Assembly (NCBI GenBank): GCA_947073495.1
Contig: CAMTMX010000010.1
Coordinates: forward strand, 1-53,897
Source of the DNA: an uncultured Porphyromonadaceae bacterium
GTDB taxonomy: Bacteria; Bacteroidota; Bacteroidia; Bacteroidales; Muribaculaceae
Length of the DNA: 53,897 nt
Direction: 5' to 3'
Below, one piece after another: positions 32,203-42,119 of the stretch. The notes beneath the pieces were generated by a model. That model was not told the DNA's origin. It saw nothing but the letters and a program-made list of their open reading frames with translations, and did no database searches. The position numbers and the translations under genes were made by a program. The first letter of the stretch is position 1; each line of letters begins with the position of its first letter.

Positions 32203-35022
32203 ATGATTAAAACGAATATATCCAGGAAATTGATCGCCACAATCATGGCGATCGCATCCGTATCCTTGTTGTCAGCACAAAACACAATCGACTTATCAGG
32301 AGAATGGAGCTATATCTTAACAAACGCCCCCGTAGAAATTCCCGCCGAGGGATATGTATCGCTTCCGGGCACCCTCGACACAAATAGCGTAGGTATTCCC
32401 GTACCCCCTTCCGACAACACTTCTCAACTCTCAAGGAAATACACCTATACGGGAAACGCTTCCTATTCGAAAGAAGTACAGATTCCTGAAAACTGGGCCG
32501 GGAAACACATAGAATTGTTTCTTGAACGCACACGCCCTGCGACAATCAAAGTAGACGGCAAGACATCCGGATACTCCTCGCTTATCTCCGCACCTCAACG
32601 ACACGATCTTTCCAAAGTATTGACTCCCGGCAGACACACCATTGAGATAATAGTCAACAATGGGGATTCCATACCGTTGCCCGTGCGCAACAACTCTCAC
32701 GCCTGCACAGAATCCACCCAGACCAACTGGAACGGCATTATCGGCAAAATGGAACTTATAGCCCGCGACCCGCTCCATATTGTATCGGCTATCCCTTTTC
32801 CTCAGACTGATGGCGGAAATCAGCGTGTAGACATCACTTTGTCTCAACCGGCGCCAAAGGGGTTCGTGATCCACGTCGAGGGAGAAAACCGCCAGGTGTC
32901 GGAAAAGATCGATTCCGATTCTACAAAGTTCACCCTTTGGCTCCCTGCAGACAACACGGCAAGCTATTGGAGCGAATGGAACCCTAAAACTGAAAACATC
33001 TCGGTGACGCTCCATTCTTTAATGGGAGATGTCATTGACAACCGGATCTTCAAATCCGCCCCCAGAGATTTCAAGACGGAAGACAACAGATTTTATGTCA
33101 ACGGACATCCTGCTTTTCTTAGAGGAAGACACGACGCCTGTGTGTTCCCCGCCACGGCACACGTGCCCATGGACTATGATTCCTGGAAGCGTTACTTTGA
33201 TATAGTTAAGGAATATGGTCTTAACCATGTGCGGTTTCATTCATGGTGTCCTCCTGAAGAATGTTTCAAGGCTGCCGACGACGCCGGTGTATATCTTCAG
33301 CCGGAACTCCCAATCTGGGGCGAGCTTGACAAAGATCAGAAAAGACTCATGACCTTCCTAAACACTGAATTGCGTGCAATAGTGAAGGAATATTCCCACC
33401 ATCCCTCATTCACCATGTTTGCATTGGGCAACGAACTGTGGGGAGATGTAAGCCTCATGAAAAACATGCTCGATGAGGCTAATGAAATCAACCCTTATCT
33501 TCTCGTGACCTACGGATCAAACATCTACCTCGGATGGAGAGGACATATCGACGGAGAAGATTTCCTGGTGACATGCAGGGTCGGAGACAGCGAAGGTGAA
33601 GGGTTCGGCACACATGCCCGCGCATCGTTCTCTTTTGCGGATGCCGAAAACGGAGGTATCCTCAACAGTTCTTATCCAAACTCTCAAATGGACTTCTCTC
33701 ATGCCTTGTCGCTATCGCCGGTTCCTGTGATAGGACATGAAACAGGACAATATCAGATGTATCCGGATTTCACGGAAATCATGAAATATGACGGAGTGCT
33801 GCGTCCAGACAACCTTCAGGAATTTGCAAAACGAGCAACCGCCGCCGGGAACATGCGGAAAACGAAGCGATTCTTCAAAGCCTCAGGAGAATGGGCGGCA
33901 AGACTTTATCGCGCAGACATGGAGATGAATCTCCGCACTCCGGGGATGGGTGGGTTTCAGCTGCTCGACCTTCAGGACTACCCCGGGCAAGGGACAGCCC
34001 TTGTCGGCATTCTTGACGCTTTCATGGATTCAAAAGGAATTGTCTCAGCCGAAAAATGGAGAGAGGCATGCGATCAGGTCACTTTGCTCGCAGAGTTTCC
34101 GAAATTCTGTTTCACTTCCGGGGAAATAGTGGAAGTGCCTGTGAAAGTGGCAAATTTCAGCGCACGAGATCTTGGAGGGAAACAAATCAGCTGGAGCACA
34201 CCGTTCGCCGTAGGCTCAACCAAAATCAATCATGGAGAAGGGCTGGTTGATGCAGGTGTGGTATCATTATCTATTCCGGAAGTAACGATCCCGGAAAAGA
34301 TGTCGATCAATCTGTCTTCTCCGGATGCGACAAACTCTTATGACATCTGGGTCTTTCCCCGTGACAATTCAGGTCTCCAGGGCAATAAAAACACCGAAGA
34401 TATAATTGTGACAAAAAGTCTTGATTTCGCACTTGCAAGTCTTGCCAAGGGGGAGAAGGTGATCCTCTGTCCCGACACGGCGACAGTGAAAGAGACCACA
34501 CTCGGACCATTGTTCACAACAGACTACTGGAACTACAGAATGTTTCGGTCTATCTGCGACAAAATAGGGAAAGAACCCTCACCCGGCACCCTCGGTTTGC
34601 TAATCAACAATCGCCACGGTGCCTTCAACCTCTTCCCCACTGATTTCCATTCTGACTGGCAATGGTATGCCTTGGTGTCGAACTCGCGCCCGCTCGTGAT
34701 AGACAGGCTGCCCAAAGATGTGGACCCGATTATCGAAGTCATAGATAATGTGGAAAGGAATTATCGCCTTGCAATGATGCTTGAATGCTCCGTGGGGAAA
34801 GGGAAACTCATGATCCTGACTGTCGACATGGACAAAGCCATGGAATATCCGGAAGGGAAATGGTTTATGTATTCCATTAAAAACTACATGGCAGCCAAAC
34901 AGTTCAAGCCAGATCTTGCCTTGACTCCGCAACAGGTAAGAAATCTGCTCACCAAACCCACAGCGGCAAGAATAATAAAGGAAATCCGCAACGAATCTTA
35001 CGACGGGAAATCAAATCTGTAA
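32203..35022 (+). CDS. Glycoside hydrolase family 2 enzyme, exported
   Basis: The ATG at 32203 gives a signal peptide (MIKTNISRKLIATIMAIASVSLLSA) and sits just after a strong promoter; an in-frame ATG 87 bases upstream lies inside that promoter. The mature part of this 939-aa protein has an N-terminal sugar-binding jelly roll (about 30-190), an Ig-like sandwich (about 190-290) and a TIM barrel (about 295-600). The acid/base is Glu411 in FALGNELWGD and the likely nucleophile Glu513 in VIGHETGQYQ. A C-terminal region of about 340 residues has beta-rich and flavodoxin-like segments. GH2 covers beta-galactosidases, mannosidases, glucuronidases and others; I cannot assign the substrate. No SusC/SusD pair is nearby, so it is a solitary enzyme. 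Confidence 0.88.
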   Translation: MIKTNISRKLIATIMAIASVSLLSAQNTIDLSGEWSYILTNAPVEIPAEGYVSLPGTLDTNSVGIPVPPSDNTSQLSRKYTYTGNASYSKEVQIPENWAGKHIELFLERTRPATIKVDGKTSGYSSLISAPQRHDLSKVLTPGRHTIEIIVNNGDSIPLPVRNNSHACTESTQTNWNGIIGKMELIARDPLHIVSAIPFPQTDGGNQRVDITLSQPAPKGFVIHVEGENRQVSEKIDSDSTKFTLWLPADNTASYWSEWNPKTENISVTLHSLMGDVIDNRIFKSAPRDFKTEDNRFYVNGHPAFLRGRHDACVFPATAHVPMDYDSWKRYFDIVKEYGLNHVRFHSWCPPEECFKAADDAGVYLQPELPIWGELDKDQKRLMTFLNTELRAIVKEYSHHPSFTMFALGNELWGDVSLMKNMLDEANEINPYLLVTYGSNIYLGWRGHIDGEDFLVTCRVGDSEGEGFGTHARASFSFADAENGGILNSSYPNSQMDFSHALSLSPVPVIGHETGQYQMYPDFTEIMKYDGVLRPDNLQEFAKRATAAGNMRKTKRFFKASGEWAARLYRADMEMNLRTPGMGGFQLLDLQDYPGQGTALVGILDAFMDSKGIVSAEKWREACDQVTLLAEFPKFCFTSGEIVEVPVKVANFSARDLGGKQISWSTPFAVGSTKINHGEGLVDAGVVSLSIPEVTIPEKMSINLSSPDATNSYDIWVFPRDNSGLQGNKNTEDIIVTKSLDFALASLAKGEKVILCPDTATVKETTLGPLFTTDYWNYRMFRSICDKIGKEPSPGTLGLLINNRHGAFNLFPTDFHSDWQWYALVSNSRPLVIDRLPKDVDPIIEVIDNVERNYRLAMMLECSVGKGKLMILTVDMDKAMEYPEGKWFMYSIKNYMAAKQFKPDLALTPQQVRNLLTKPTAARIIKEIRNESYDGKSNL

Positions 35023-35051
35023 AAGTTTTCTTTATTAAGTTATTTTTTTAT

Positions 35052-35059
35052 TATCTTTG
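35052..35059 (+). promoter_or_regulatory. Putative -7 box for sufE and the first POT gene
   Basis: TATCTTTG matches TAnnTTTG, with TTTC 21 bases upstream as a weak -33. The leader to the sufE ATG (35135) is about 70 bases. Confidence 0.5.
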
Positions 35060-35134
35060 CACATAATAATTCAACTTTTGTGACCACAGGGTTGAAAACA
35101 AAACTCTCACGTTGCGAAAACCAATATATTTTTT

Positions 35135-35566
35135 ATGAGCATCAACGATACACAAGACGAAATAATCGAGGAGTTCGAAGGTCTTACCGACTGGATGGAC
35201 CGCTATGCATATATAATTGACCTTGGCAACACATTGCCTGAATTTCCGGAATCAGACAAAACCCCTCAAAACCTTATCGAAGGATGTCAAAGCAGAGTAT
35301 GGATCACTCCACAACGAAGCTCTGACGGGAAAATACACTTTCAGGCTGATTCCGACGCATTGATTGTAAAGGGAATCGTAGCACTACTCATGCGTGTGCT
35401 CAACGACCACACCCCTGACGAGATTCTCGGTGCAGACCTTTATTTTGTAGACAAGATCGGACTTAAGGAACACCTTTCCCCTACACGCAGCAACGGTCTT
35501 GTAGCGATGGTGAAGCAGATCCACAACTATGCGCGCGCCTTCAAGATGCTTGATGAAAAAAGCTGA
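35135..35566 (+). CDS. sufE: SufE-family cysteine desulfuration protein
   Basis: SufE accepts persulfide sulfur from the cysteine desulfurase SufS and passes it to the Fe-S cluster scaffold. The 143-aa protein shows the family pattern WMDRYAYIIDLGNTLPEFPE, then NLIEGCQSRVWI with the acceptor Cys51, and a C-terminal EHLSPTRSNGLVAMVKQI motif. The length is typical. No suf genes are adjacent. It is 59 bases upstream of the first POT transporter and probably shares its transcript, which looks like chance rather than functional pairing. Confidence 0.93.
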   Translation: MSINDTQDEIIEEFEGLTDWMDRYAYIIDLGNTLPEFPESDKTPQNLIEGCQSRVWITPQRSSDGKIHFQADSDALIVKGIVALLMRVLNDHTPDEILGADLYFVDKIGLKEHLSPTRSNGLVAMVKQIHNYARAFKMLDEKS

Positions 35567-35625
35567 GAAAGCTGAATAACCAGGCGAAAATTCTAACATC
35601 ATAAACAATTTAATACCAGATCAAC

Positions 35626-37149
35626 ATGTTTAAAAACCAACCAAAGGGACTAATTCCCGCGGCACTGAGCAACATGGGCGAGCGTTTCGGTTATTATATC
35701 ATGAACGCCGTGCTGGTGCTGTTCCTATGCTCCAAATTCGGGCTTTCAGAGGAAACAAGCACCCTGATTTACTCATTTTTTTACGCAGGCATCTATCTTC
35801 TAAGTCTTGTAGGTGGTGTCATCGCTGACCGTACACAAAATTATAAGGGAACAATCATCAGCGGTCTCATTGTAATGTGTTCGGGCTACATTTTACTTTC
35901 TATACCCATTCTCTCAACAAGCGACAACATTTCATGGCTTCTCCCCATGACATGCTTCGCACTGTTTCTCATTGCTTTCGGAAACGGTCTTTTCAAAGGC
36001 AACCTTCAGGCAATAGTAGGTCAGCTTTACGACAATCCCAAATATGCGTCGAAACGAGACTCCGGGTTCCAGATCTTCTACGTGTTTATCAATGTGGGTG
36101 GACTTATCGCCCCCTTTGTAGCCCCGATGCTTCGCAGCTGGTGGCTCGGCGTGCACAACCTCTCCTACAATGCAAAACTTCCGGCACTTTGTCATGAATA
36201 TCTAAGCGTCACCGATAATATGTCGACTGAAAACATCGACAACCTCTATGCCCTTATAACAGCGACTGGAGGTGATGCCGCCGGAAATATTCAGGCATTC
36301 TGCACACAATATCTTGAAGTGTTCAACACTGGTGTCCACTACTCATTTATCGCATCCGTAGTGGCAATGCTTATCTCCCTCTGCATTTTCCTCGCCTTCA
36401 AGAAAGGGCTTCCCAATCCATCGGCAAAAGCCAAGACCCAATCAGTCTCTATCTCGGATGAAGAGCGCAGAGCAATGGCAAAGGAAATCAAGCAGCGCAT
36501 GATGGCTCTCTTCGCTGTGCTTGGGGTAGTCATCTTCTTCTGGTTCTCTTTCCATCAGAACGGCACTTCACTATCATTGTTTGCCCGCGACTTTGTAGAC
36601 ACCTCCACTATAGCACCCGAAATCTGGCAGGCTGTCAATCCATTCTTCGTAATTGTGCTCACCCCGGTGGTAATGGCATTGTTCGCAGCATTGAGCCGCC
36701 GTGGCATTGAGATTTCCACCCCTAAGAAAATAGCCTACGGCATGGGGCTCGCAGGACTGGCATTCCTTTTCCTCGCAATATTTTCGAGTGTGTCAGGCTA
36801 TCCTTCCGCAACCGACTTCCGCGCTATGCCTGTAAGTGAAACAGCTTCTATGCTCGCCGGACCATGGGTGCTAATCCTGCTTTACTTCTTCCTTACTGTG
36901 GCAGAGTTGTTTATTTCCCCTCTCGGACTATCGTTTGTATCGAAAGTCGCTCCCAGCCATATGCAAGGTCTTTGTCAGGGTCTCTGGCTCGGCGCAACAG
37001 CACTCGGCAATCTTCTTCTTTTCATAGGTCCCATGATGTATAATGCATGGCCTTTGTGGCAATGTTGGACTGTGTTCCTGATTGTATGTCTCGTGTCGAT
37101 GGGCATAATGTTCTCAATGGTCAACTGGCTTGAAAGAGTAACCAAATAA
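35626..37149 (+). CDS. POT-family peptide transporter (copy 1)
   Basis: A 507-aa membrane protein of the proton-coupled oligopeptide transporter branch of the MFS. It opens with PKGLIPAALSNMGERFGYYI, which carries the E-R-F-x-Y-Y motif of POT helix 1. It has DRTQNYKGT between helices 2 and 3, GNGLFKGNLQAIVGQLY as the helix-4 motif, and FFWFSFHQNGTSLSLFARD as the second-half signature. There are about 12-14 helices with a larger loop around 190-225. It probably imports di- and tripeptides or related compounds with protons. It is followed by a terminator and then a second, diverged paralogue. Confidence 0.92.
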   Translation: MFKNQPKGLIPAALSNMGERFGYYIMNAVLVLFLCSKFGLSEETSTLIYSFFYAGIYLLSLVGGVIADRTQNYKGTIISGLIVMCSGYILLSIPILSTSDNISWLLPMTCFALFLIAFGNGLFKGNLQAIVGQLYDNPKYASKRDSGFQIFYVFINVGGLIAPFVAPMLRSWWLGVHNLSYNAKLPALCHEYLSVTDNMSTENIDNLYALITATGGDAAGNIQAFCTQYLEVFNTGVHYSFIASVVAMLISLCIFLAFKKGLPNPSAKAKTQSVSISDEERRAMAKEIKQRMMALFAVLGVVIFFWFSFHQNGTSLSLFARDFVDTSTIAPEIWQAVNPFFVIVLTPVVMALFAALSRRGIEISTPKKIAYGMGLAGLAFLFLAIFSSVSGYPSATDFRAMPVSETASMLAGPWVLILLYFFLTVAELFISPLGLSFVSKVAPSHMQGLCQGLWLGATALGNLLLFIGPMMYNAWPLWQCWTVFLIVCLVSMGIMFSMVNWLERVTK

Positions 37150-37176
37150 TTGTGGATAAGTACTAATTTATATTAT

Positions 37177-37223
37177 AAAAATCCCGCAGGTCATATAAAT
37201 ATAATATGGTCCGTGGGATTTTT
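37177..37223 (+). terminator. Terminator between the two POT genes
   Basis: AAAAATCCC (37177-37185) pairs with GGGATTTTT (37215-37223). The stem is extended by imperfect GCAGG/CCGT pairing and encloses an AT-rich loop, with T residues continuing on the 3' side. Confidence 0.8.
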
Positions 37224-37255
37224 CGCTCATTCTAAAATCCTTAAAATTTCATAAT

Positions 37256-38962
37256 ATGTTTAACAACCAACCTAAAGGTCTTTATGTGTTAGCCCTTGCC
37301 AATACCGGCGAGAGGTTTGGCTACTACACAATGCTCGCGATTTTCCTCCTGTTCCTACAGGCGAAATTCGGTTTCGATTCTACTGTCTCAGGACAGATTT
37401 ATGCAATCTTCCTGGCACTTGTCTATTTCATGCCTCTTATCGGCGGATGGGTGGCTGACAAATGGAGTTTTTCCAAATGTGTTGTGACCGGTATCTGCAT
37501 CATGTTTCTTGGATATGCGGTGATGGCTATCCCGACAGGTATCCGTTCTACATCTTCTTTAGTGATTCTTTGCACAGCCCTTTTGCTGATTTCTATCGGC
37601 ACAGGTCTTTTCAAAGGCAATCTTCAGGTAATGGTAGGCGACCTCTACAACGATCCCCGTTACAGCGGACAGCGCGACGCGGCATTCTCTCTTTTCTACA
37701 TGGCTATAAACATCGGCTCGATGTTTGCCCCTATGGCTGCGACTGCAATGTGTAAGCTTGCCCTTGATTCAAATGGACTGGTGTATAATGCGGATCTTCC
37801 TGCACTCTGCAACGGCTTGCTTGACGGCACTGTCGACGCTTCCGCCGTAGTTGCCAAGGCATCCGAGGCAGGCATGGCTGTCGGGTCTGATGTAGCCGCA
37901 TGGGCTTCAGACTATATCTCTGTGCTATCAACCGGCTACAGCTATGCATTTGCCGTTGCTTGCGGTTCTTTGATTGTCAGCTTCCTGATATATTTCCTTG
38001 GCAGAAGCACTTATGCACACATTATCACCGACAAGAAACAGGCATCCGGCGCCACGGTCGCAGCAGGTCCCGAACTTACTCCCGCACAGACAAAGGCTCG
38101 TGTTGTGGCTCTCCTTCTCGTGTTTGCCGTTGTGATTTTCTTCTGGATGGTATTCCACCAGAATGGAGCATCTCTGACTGAGTTTGCAAAAAGTTGCACT
38201 TCCCCAGAAGCCATGGGATGGACCCGTATCGGATTCAACGTATGGGCTCTTGCATCAGTTGCCATAGGAGTATATGCATTGTTTAATCTTTTCCAGAGCA
38301 AAACCAACAAAGGAAAAATAATAAGCGTGGTTATTCTCGCAGCTGTGGCGGGCGCATTGACTTATTTCTATTCCACTACTTCAGACCCATTGACAGGCAT
38401 CCAGCCTCAGCAATATCAGCAATTCAACCCATTCTATGTCGTGGCTCTCACCCCGGTTTCACTGGCGTTCTTCGGATGGCTCGCAAAGCGCAAGGCAGAG
38501 CCTTCAGCACCCCGTAAGATCGGCTATGGCATGATTATGGCTGCCGTCGCCTACTCTGTTATGATGATCGGCTCATTGACTCTCGTCGGGACATCCGGAT
38601 CCGTTTCCCCGAATTGGCTTATTTCCACTTATCTTCTTCTCACTTTTGCTGAACTTCTTCTTTCTCCGATGGGAATTTCGTTTGTATCGAAGGTTGCTCC
38701 CCCGAAATTGAAAGGCTCTATGATGGGTGGTTGGTTTGCCGCTACAGCTATCGGCAACTACCTTGTCTCAATCCCGATGATTCTCTGGGGTAAAATCCCG
38801 GTTTATGTGCTTTGGATCATCCTTATAGCAATCTGTCTCGTTTCTGCGGCATTCATCTTCTCTATCATGAAGAAACTTGAGGCTGCTACAGGCGACGCTC
38901 CGGAGACAAGCCTTGAAGAAACTGCTGAAGGCGAATTGATCGCTTCCGAGGCAGAAGCCTAA
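37256..38962 (+). CDS. POT-family peptide transporter (copy 2)
   Basis: This 568-aa protein is a paralogue of the gene at 35626 with the same helix-1 start (NQPKGLYVLALANTGERFGYY), GTGLFKGNLQVMVGDLYNDP and VVIFFWMVFHQNGASLTEFA. It is longer because of an insert between helices 9 and 10 with extra hydrophobic segments (about 320-385, WALASVAIGVYALFNLFQSK) and an acidic C-terminal tail (GDAPETSLEETAEGELIASE). It lies between two terminators and so is a separate transcription unit. A diverged substrate range from copy 1 is likely but not readable from sequence. Confidence 0.92.
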   Translation: MFNNQPKGLYVLALANTGERFGYYTMLAIFLLFLQAKFGFDSTVSGQIYAIFLALVYFMPLIGGWVADKWSFSKCVVTGICIMFLGYAVMAIPTGIRSTSSLVILCTALLLISIGTGLFKGNLQVMVGDLYNDPRYSGQRDAAFSLFYMAINIGSMFAPMAATAMCKLALDSNGLVYNADLPALCNGLLDGTVDASAVVAKASEAGMAVGSDVAAWASDYISVLSTGYSYAFAVACGSLIVSFLIYFLGRSTYAHIITDKKQASGATVAAGPELTPAQTKARVVALLLVFAVVIFFWMVFHQNGASLTEFAKSCTSPEAMGWTRIGFNVWALASVAIGVYALFNLFQSKTNKGKIISVVILAAVAGALTYFYSTTSDPLTGIQPQQYQQFNPFYVVALTPVSLAFFGWLAKRKAEPSAPRKIGYGMIMAAVAYSVMMIGSLTLVGTSGSVSPNWLISTYLLLTFAELLLSPMGISFVSKVAPPKLKGSMMGGWFAATAIGNYLVSIPMILWGKIPVYVLWIILIAICLVSAAFIFSIMKKLEAATGDAPETSLEETAEGELIASEAEA

Positions 38963-39013
38963 ATATAAGAATTATTCAAATTTCATTATGAAACTTGAAT
39001 AGATTATTATCAT

Positions 39014-39055
39014 AAAAGTGCTGTGTTTTATAAGAAAACACAGCACTTTTTTGTT
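39014..39055 (+). terminator. Terminator downstream of POT copy 2
   Basis: A 16-bp perfect stem (39014-39029 with 39035-39050) built on AGTGCTGTG / CACAGCACT, a 5-base loop and a T-rich tail. Confidence 0.92.
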
Positions 39056-39104
39056 ATAATGATGTAAGCCCTTAAAGGCGATTCCTAATTTACACATTTA
39101 AATC

Positions 39105-40274
39105 ATGGACAACTTTACATTCTATTCCCCTACCGAATTTATATTTGGCAAAGACACCCAAAAGAAAATAGGTGAAACCATAAAACGCTTTGGCGGCAAC
39201 AAATTGTTGCTCGTCTATGGTGGCTCATCAGCCGAGAAAAGCGGACTGATAAAAGAGATCACCGATTCCCTCATGAGTGAAGGGATGGAATACACTATCC
39301 TGAAAGGGATTCAACCCAATCCCACAGATGACCGGGTCTATGAAGGTATCGCCCAGGCTACAAGAGAAGGTGTGAATTTCATTCTTGCAGTCGGAGGGGG
39401 ATCCGTGATCGACACTGCAAAAGCCATTGCGCTCGGAGCTGTCTCCACACACGATTTCTGGGACTTTTTTTGCGGCAAGGCAACCCCTGTAGCGGCTCTT
39501 CCGGTCGGTGTGGTCCTTACTATACCCGCGGCAGGAAGTGAAGGAAGTGGAAATTCCGTGATAACAAAGCTTGACGGAATGCACAAGTTGTCGGTAAGAA
39601 CAAATGTGCTCCGTCCGCGTTTCGCAATAATGAATCCAGACCTAACCATGACACTCCCCTGGTTCCAGACTGCTTGTGGAGCCGTCGATATGTTATGTCA
39701 TATTTTCGAACGTTATTTCTCCAATACTCCCGCCCGGCTCGTCAACGGATATTCGGAAGCCATCATGCGCGACATCATGGCGCGTGCCCTTGAGCTGAAG
39801 GTGAACGGCGACGATTATGAAGCACGCGCCGACATCATGTGGGCAGGGACTATCGCACACAACGGACTCTGCGGAGTCGGGAAAGAGGAAGACTGGGCAA
39901 CACACCGCATAGAGCATGAAGTGTCGGCGCTGTACAATGTGGCACATGGCGCCGGGCTTGCATGTATCGCCCCCGCATGGCTCTCTTTCGTGGCACAAAA
40001 GAATCCGGACATGGTCTGGAGATTTTCAATAAATGTGATGGGAGTGAATCCCGAAGGGCTTGATACGGACCAGATAATCAATAAAGGCATTCAATCTTTG
40101 AAAGATTTCTATCACGACCTCGGGCTGACCACATCTCTCACAGAACTAATAGGCAAGACTCCCGACATAGATGCACTTGTAAAGAGCCTGGAAGGGAATA
40201 TGGGACAATCCCTGGGGTTTTATGTACCTCTTTCAATGGACGACTGCCGGGAAATATATAAGCTTGCATTATGA
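39105..40274 (+). CDS. Iron-containing alcohol dehydrogenase (YqhD/butanol dehydrogenase type)
   Basis: This 389-aa group III dehydrogenase has the dinucleotide-binding motif LAVGGGSVIDTAKAIALGA at 94-112. Its metal ligands fit the YqhD pattern: Asp195 and His199 (GAVDMLCHIFERYF), His267 (ATHRIEHE) and His281 (NVAHGAGLA). The conserved PAAGSEGSGNSVI at 141-153 is also present. It probably reduces aldehydes to alcohols with NADPH, or the reverse. Its last 4 bases overlap the start of the acyl-CoA ligase (ATGA), so the two are translationally coupled. A joint role in fatty aldehyde or acid handling or detoxification is plausible but unproven. Confidence 0.92.
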   Translation: MDNFTFYSPTEFIFGKDTQKKIGETIKRFGGNKLLLVYGGSSAEKSGLIKEITDSLMSEGMEYTILKGIQPNPTDDRVYEGIAQATREGVNFILAVGGGSVIDTAKAIALGAVSTHDFWDFFCGKATPVAALPVGVVLTIPAAGSEGSGNSVITKLDGMHKLSVRTNVLRPRFAIMNPDLTMTLPWFQTACGAVDMLCHIFERYFSNTPARLVNGYSEAIMRDIMARALELKVNGDDYEARADIMWAGTIAHNGLCGVGKEEDWATHRIEHEVSALYNVAHGAGLACIAPAWLSFVAQKNPDMVWRFSINVMGVNPEGLDTDQIINKGIQSLKDFYHDLGLTTSLTELIGKTPDIDALVKSLEGNMGQSLGFYVPLSMDDCREIYKLAL

Positions 40275-41932
40275 TAAAAGTCACAAATTTCATAAAACTA
40301 TACGAAAAGAGCTTTATAGAAAACTGGGATCTTCCCGCTCTTTCCGAATTCGGCAAACAGGGGACAATCAACTATTCCCATCTTGCCACGGAAATAGCCA
40401 TGACCCATATGCTCTTCGAATCCATAGGTATCAAGCCAGGTGACAAGATCGCTTTGTCGGGCAAGGATTCCGCAGATTGGGTGAAGACCTACATGGCGGT
40501 CGTCACTTATGGGGCTGTAATAGTCCCGATATTGTCAGACTTCAATCCTCTTGACATAACCCACATCGTCAATCATTCAGGTGCGGAATTGCTTTTCATA
40601 TCCAATTCGATATGGGAACACATGGAACCGGAAGCATTGCTTAAAGTGAAAGGGGTGATGAATCTTGAGACTAAAGAAGTGCTCTACGAAGCGGCTCGAG
40701 TGGAAATGCATCGCCACATGAGATTGCTGAAAAGACGGTTCCACAGAAAATATCCTAACGGCTATACAAGTCTTGACGTTAAATATGTGGATCGCGATAA
40801 TTCGGAAATTATCGAAATAAACTATACTTCCGGCACAACCGGATTTTCCAAAGGAGTTATGCTGACAGGAGAGAACCTCGCCGGAAACGTTTGCTTCGGA
40901 ATCAATTCCGAATTGCATTTCAGAAACTCCCGGGCTCTCGCATTCCTTCCGCTCGCCCACGCATACGGCTGCGCTTTCGACATGCTCACTCCTCTTGCCG
41001 CAGGATCGCACATCACTCTGCTATGCAAGACCCCTTCCCCGAGAGTGCTTCTAAAGGCTCTTGCCGAAGTCAGACCAAACCTTGTGATATGTGTGCCTCT
41101 GATTCTTGAAAAGATCTATAAGAACCAGATTCTTCCCATGATTTCAAAAGGAACCATGAGATGGACGCTTGCTGTGCCGTTTCTTGATTCCCTTATCTAT
41201 TCCAAAATACGCAAAAAGCTGATCGATGCCTTCGGTGGTGAATTTGAAGAAGTCATTGTGGGCGGCGCCCCTCTCAACCATGAGGTGGAAGAATTTCTCC
41301 ATAAGATTAAATTTCCATTTACAGTGGGATACGGCATGACTGAATGCGGTCCGTTGATATCCTACACCCCATGGAGAAAATTTATACCGGGTTCCTCCGG
41401 CAAAACGCTGCCTATAATGGAATCCAAGATTTTGTCTGACGACCCTGAGAATGTTCCGGGAGAAATTTGCGTAAGAGGCACGAATGTCATGAAAGGTTAC
41501 TACCACAACCCGGAAGCGACAGCCGCAGTGCTTGACGAAGATGGTTGGCTTCACACAGGAGACATGGGCACACGCTCCCCTGACGGCACTCTTTTTCTAC
41601 GAGGACGTTCAAAGACTATGATTCTATCCGGATCAGGCCAGAATATCTATCCTGAAGAAATTGAAGCCAAGCTCAACAACATGCCTTTTGTGGCAGAAAG
41701 TCTCGTACTTGACAGGGAAGGAAAGCTCGTGGCTCTTGTTTATCCCGATTATGAGGCGGCAGACAAGATCGGAATATCTATATCAGATATGGAAAGCGCT
41801 ATGGAAAATGTCAGGAAAGAACTTAATAAGATCGTGGCGCCCTACGAGCAAATTTCAAAAATCATTCTTATGCCGAATGAATTTGAAAAAACACCTAAAA
41901 GAAGCATCAAACGCTATCTTTACACAAGATAA
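40271..41932 (+). CDS. AMP-dependent synthetase / long-chain acyl-CoA ligase
   Basis: A 553-aa ANL-superfamily adenylating enzyme. The P-loop-like motif YTSGTTGFSKGVM is at 185-197 and YGMTECGPLISY follows later. The hinge is GWLHTGDMGTRSPDGTLFLRGRSKTMIL, with the conserved Asp and Arg. The catalytic Lys is expected in the final EKTPKRSIKRYLY. Such enzymes activate fatty acids via an acyl-AMP, then thioesterify with CoA. Chain length is not predictable. An insert around 150-165 is very basic (RLLKRRFHRK), which may mediate membrane contact. Coupled to the alcohol dehydrogenase by an ATGA overlap and followed by a terminator. Confidence 0.9.
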   Translation: MIKVTNFIKLYEKSFIENWDLPALSEFGKQGTINYSHLATEIAMTHMLFESIGIKPGDKIALSGKDSADWVKTYMAVVTYGAVIVPILSDFNPLDITHIVNHSGAELLFISNSIWEHMEPEALLKVKGVMNLETKEVLYEAARVEMHRHMRLLKRRFHRKYPNGYTSLDVKYVDRDNSEIIEINYTSGTTGFSKGVMLTGENLAGNVCFGINSELHFRNSRALAFLPLAHAYGCAFDMLTPLAAGSHITLLCKTPSPRVLLKALAEVRPNLVICVPLILEKIYKNQILPMISKGTMRWTLAVPFLDSLIYSKIRKKLIDAFGGEFEEVIVGGAPLNHEVEEFLHKIKFPFTVGYGMTECGPLISYTPWRKFIPGSSGKTLPIMESKILSDDPENVPGEICVRGTNVMKGYYHNPEATAAVLDEDGWLHTGDMGTRSPDGTLFLRGRSKTMILSGSGQNIYPEEIEAKLNNMPFVAESLVLDREGKLVALVYPDYEAADKIGISISDMESAMENVRKELNKIVAPYEQISKIILMPNEFEKTPKRSIKRYLYTR

Positions 41933-41954
41933 TCTTGTTTTATTACACAAATTT

Positions 41955-41996
41955 AAACGACTGGGAACCACCTTCATAACAGGTTTCCAGCCGTTT
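41955..41996 (+). terminator. Terminator of the dehydrogenase-ligase operon
   Basis: AAACGACTGGGAACC (41955-41969) pairs with GGTTTCCAGCCGTTT (41982-41996) with two non-Watson-Crick positions, followed by ATTTTCCC. Confidence 0.75.
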
Positions 41997-42031
41997 ATTT
42001 TCCCAGTTATTCCTCCATTGGCGAAATTTTA

Positions 42032-42063
42032 TTTGCACAATTGCAAATTTTATTGTAGTTTTG
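42032..42063 (+). promoter_or_regulatory. sigma-ABfr promoter of the 42120 lipoprotein gene
   Basis: TTTG (42032-42035), 20-base spacer, TAGTTTTG (42056-42063), both exact. The leader to the ATG is about 50 bases. Confidence 0.8.
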
Positions 42064-42119
42064 CTCCGTTTTTGTTATAAAGTGTTAAAAACTTTCAAAT
42101 TCCAAAAGCAAAATCAACC

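Noticed and set aside
35626..38962. Recent duplication of the POT genes
   Set aside because: The proteins share motifs but differ in length, inserts and tail, so the duplication is old rather than recent.
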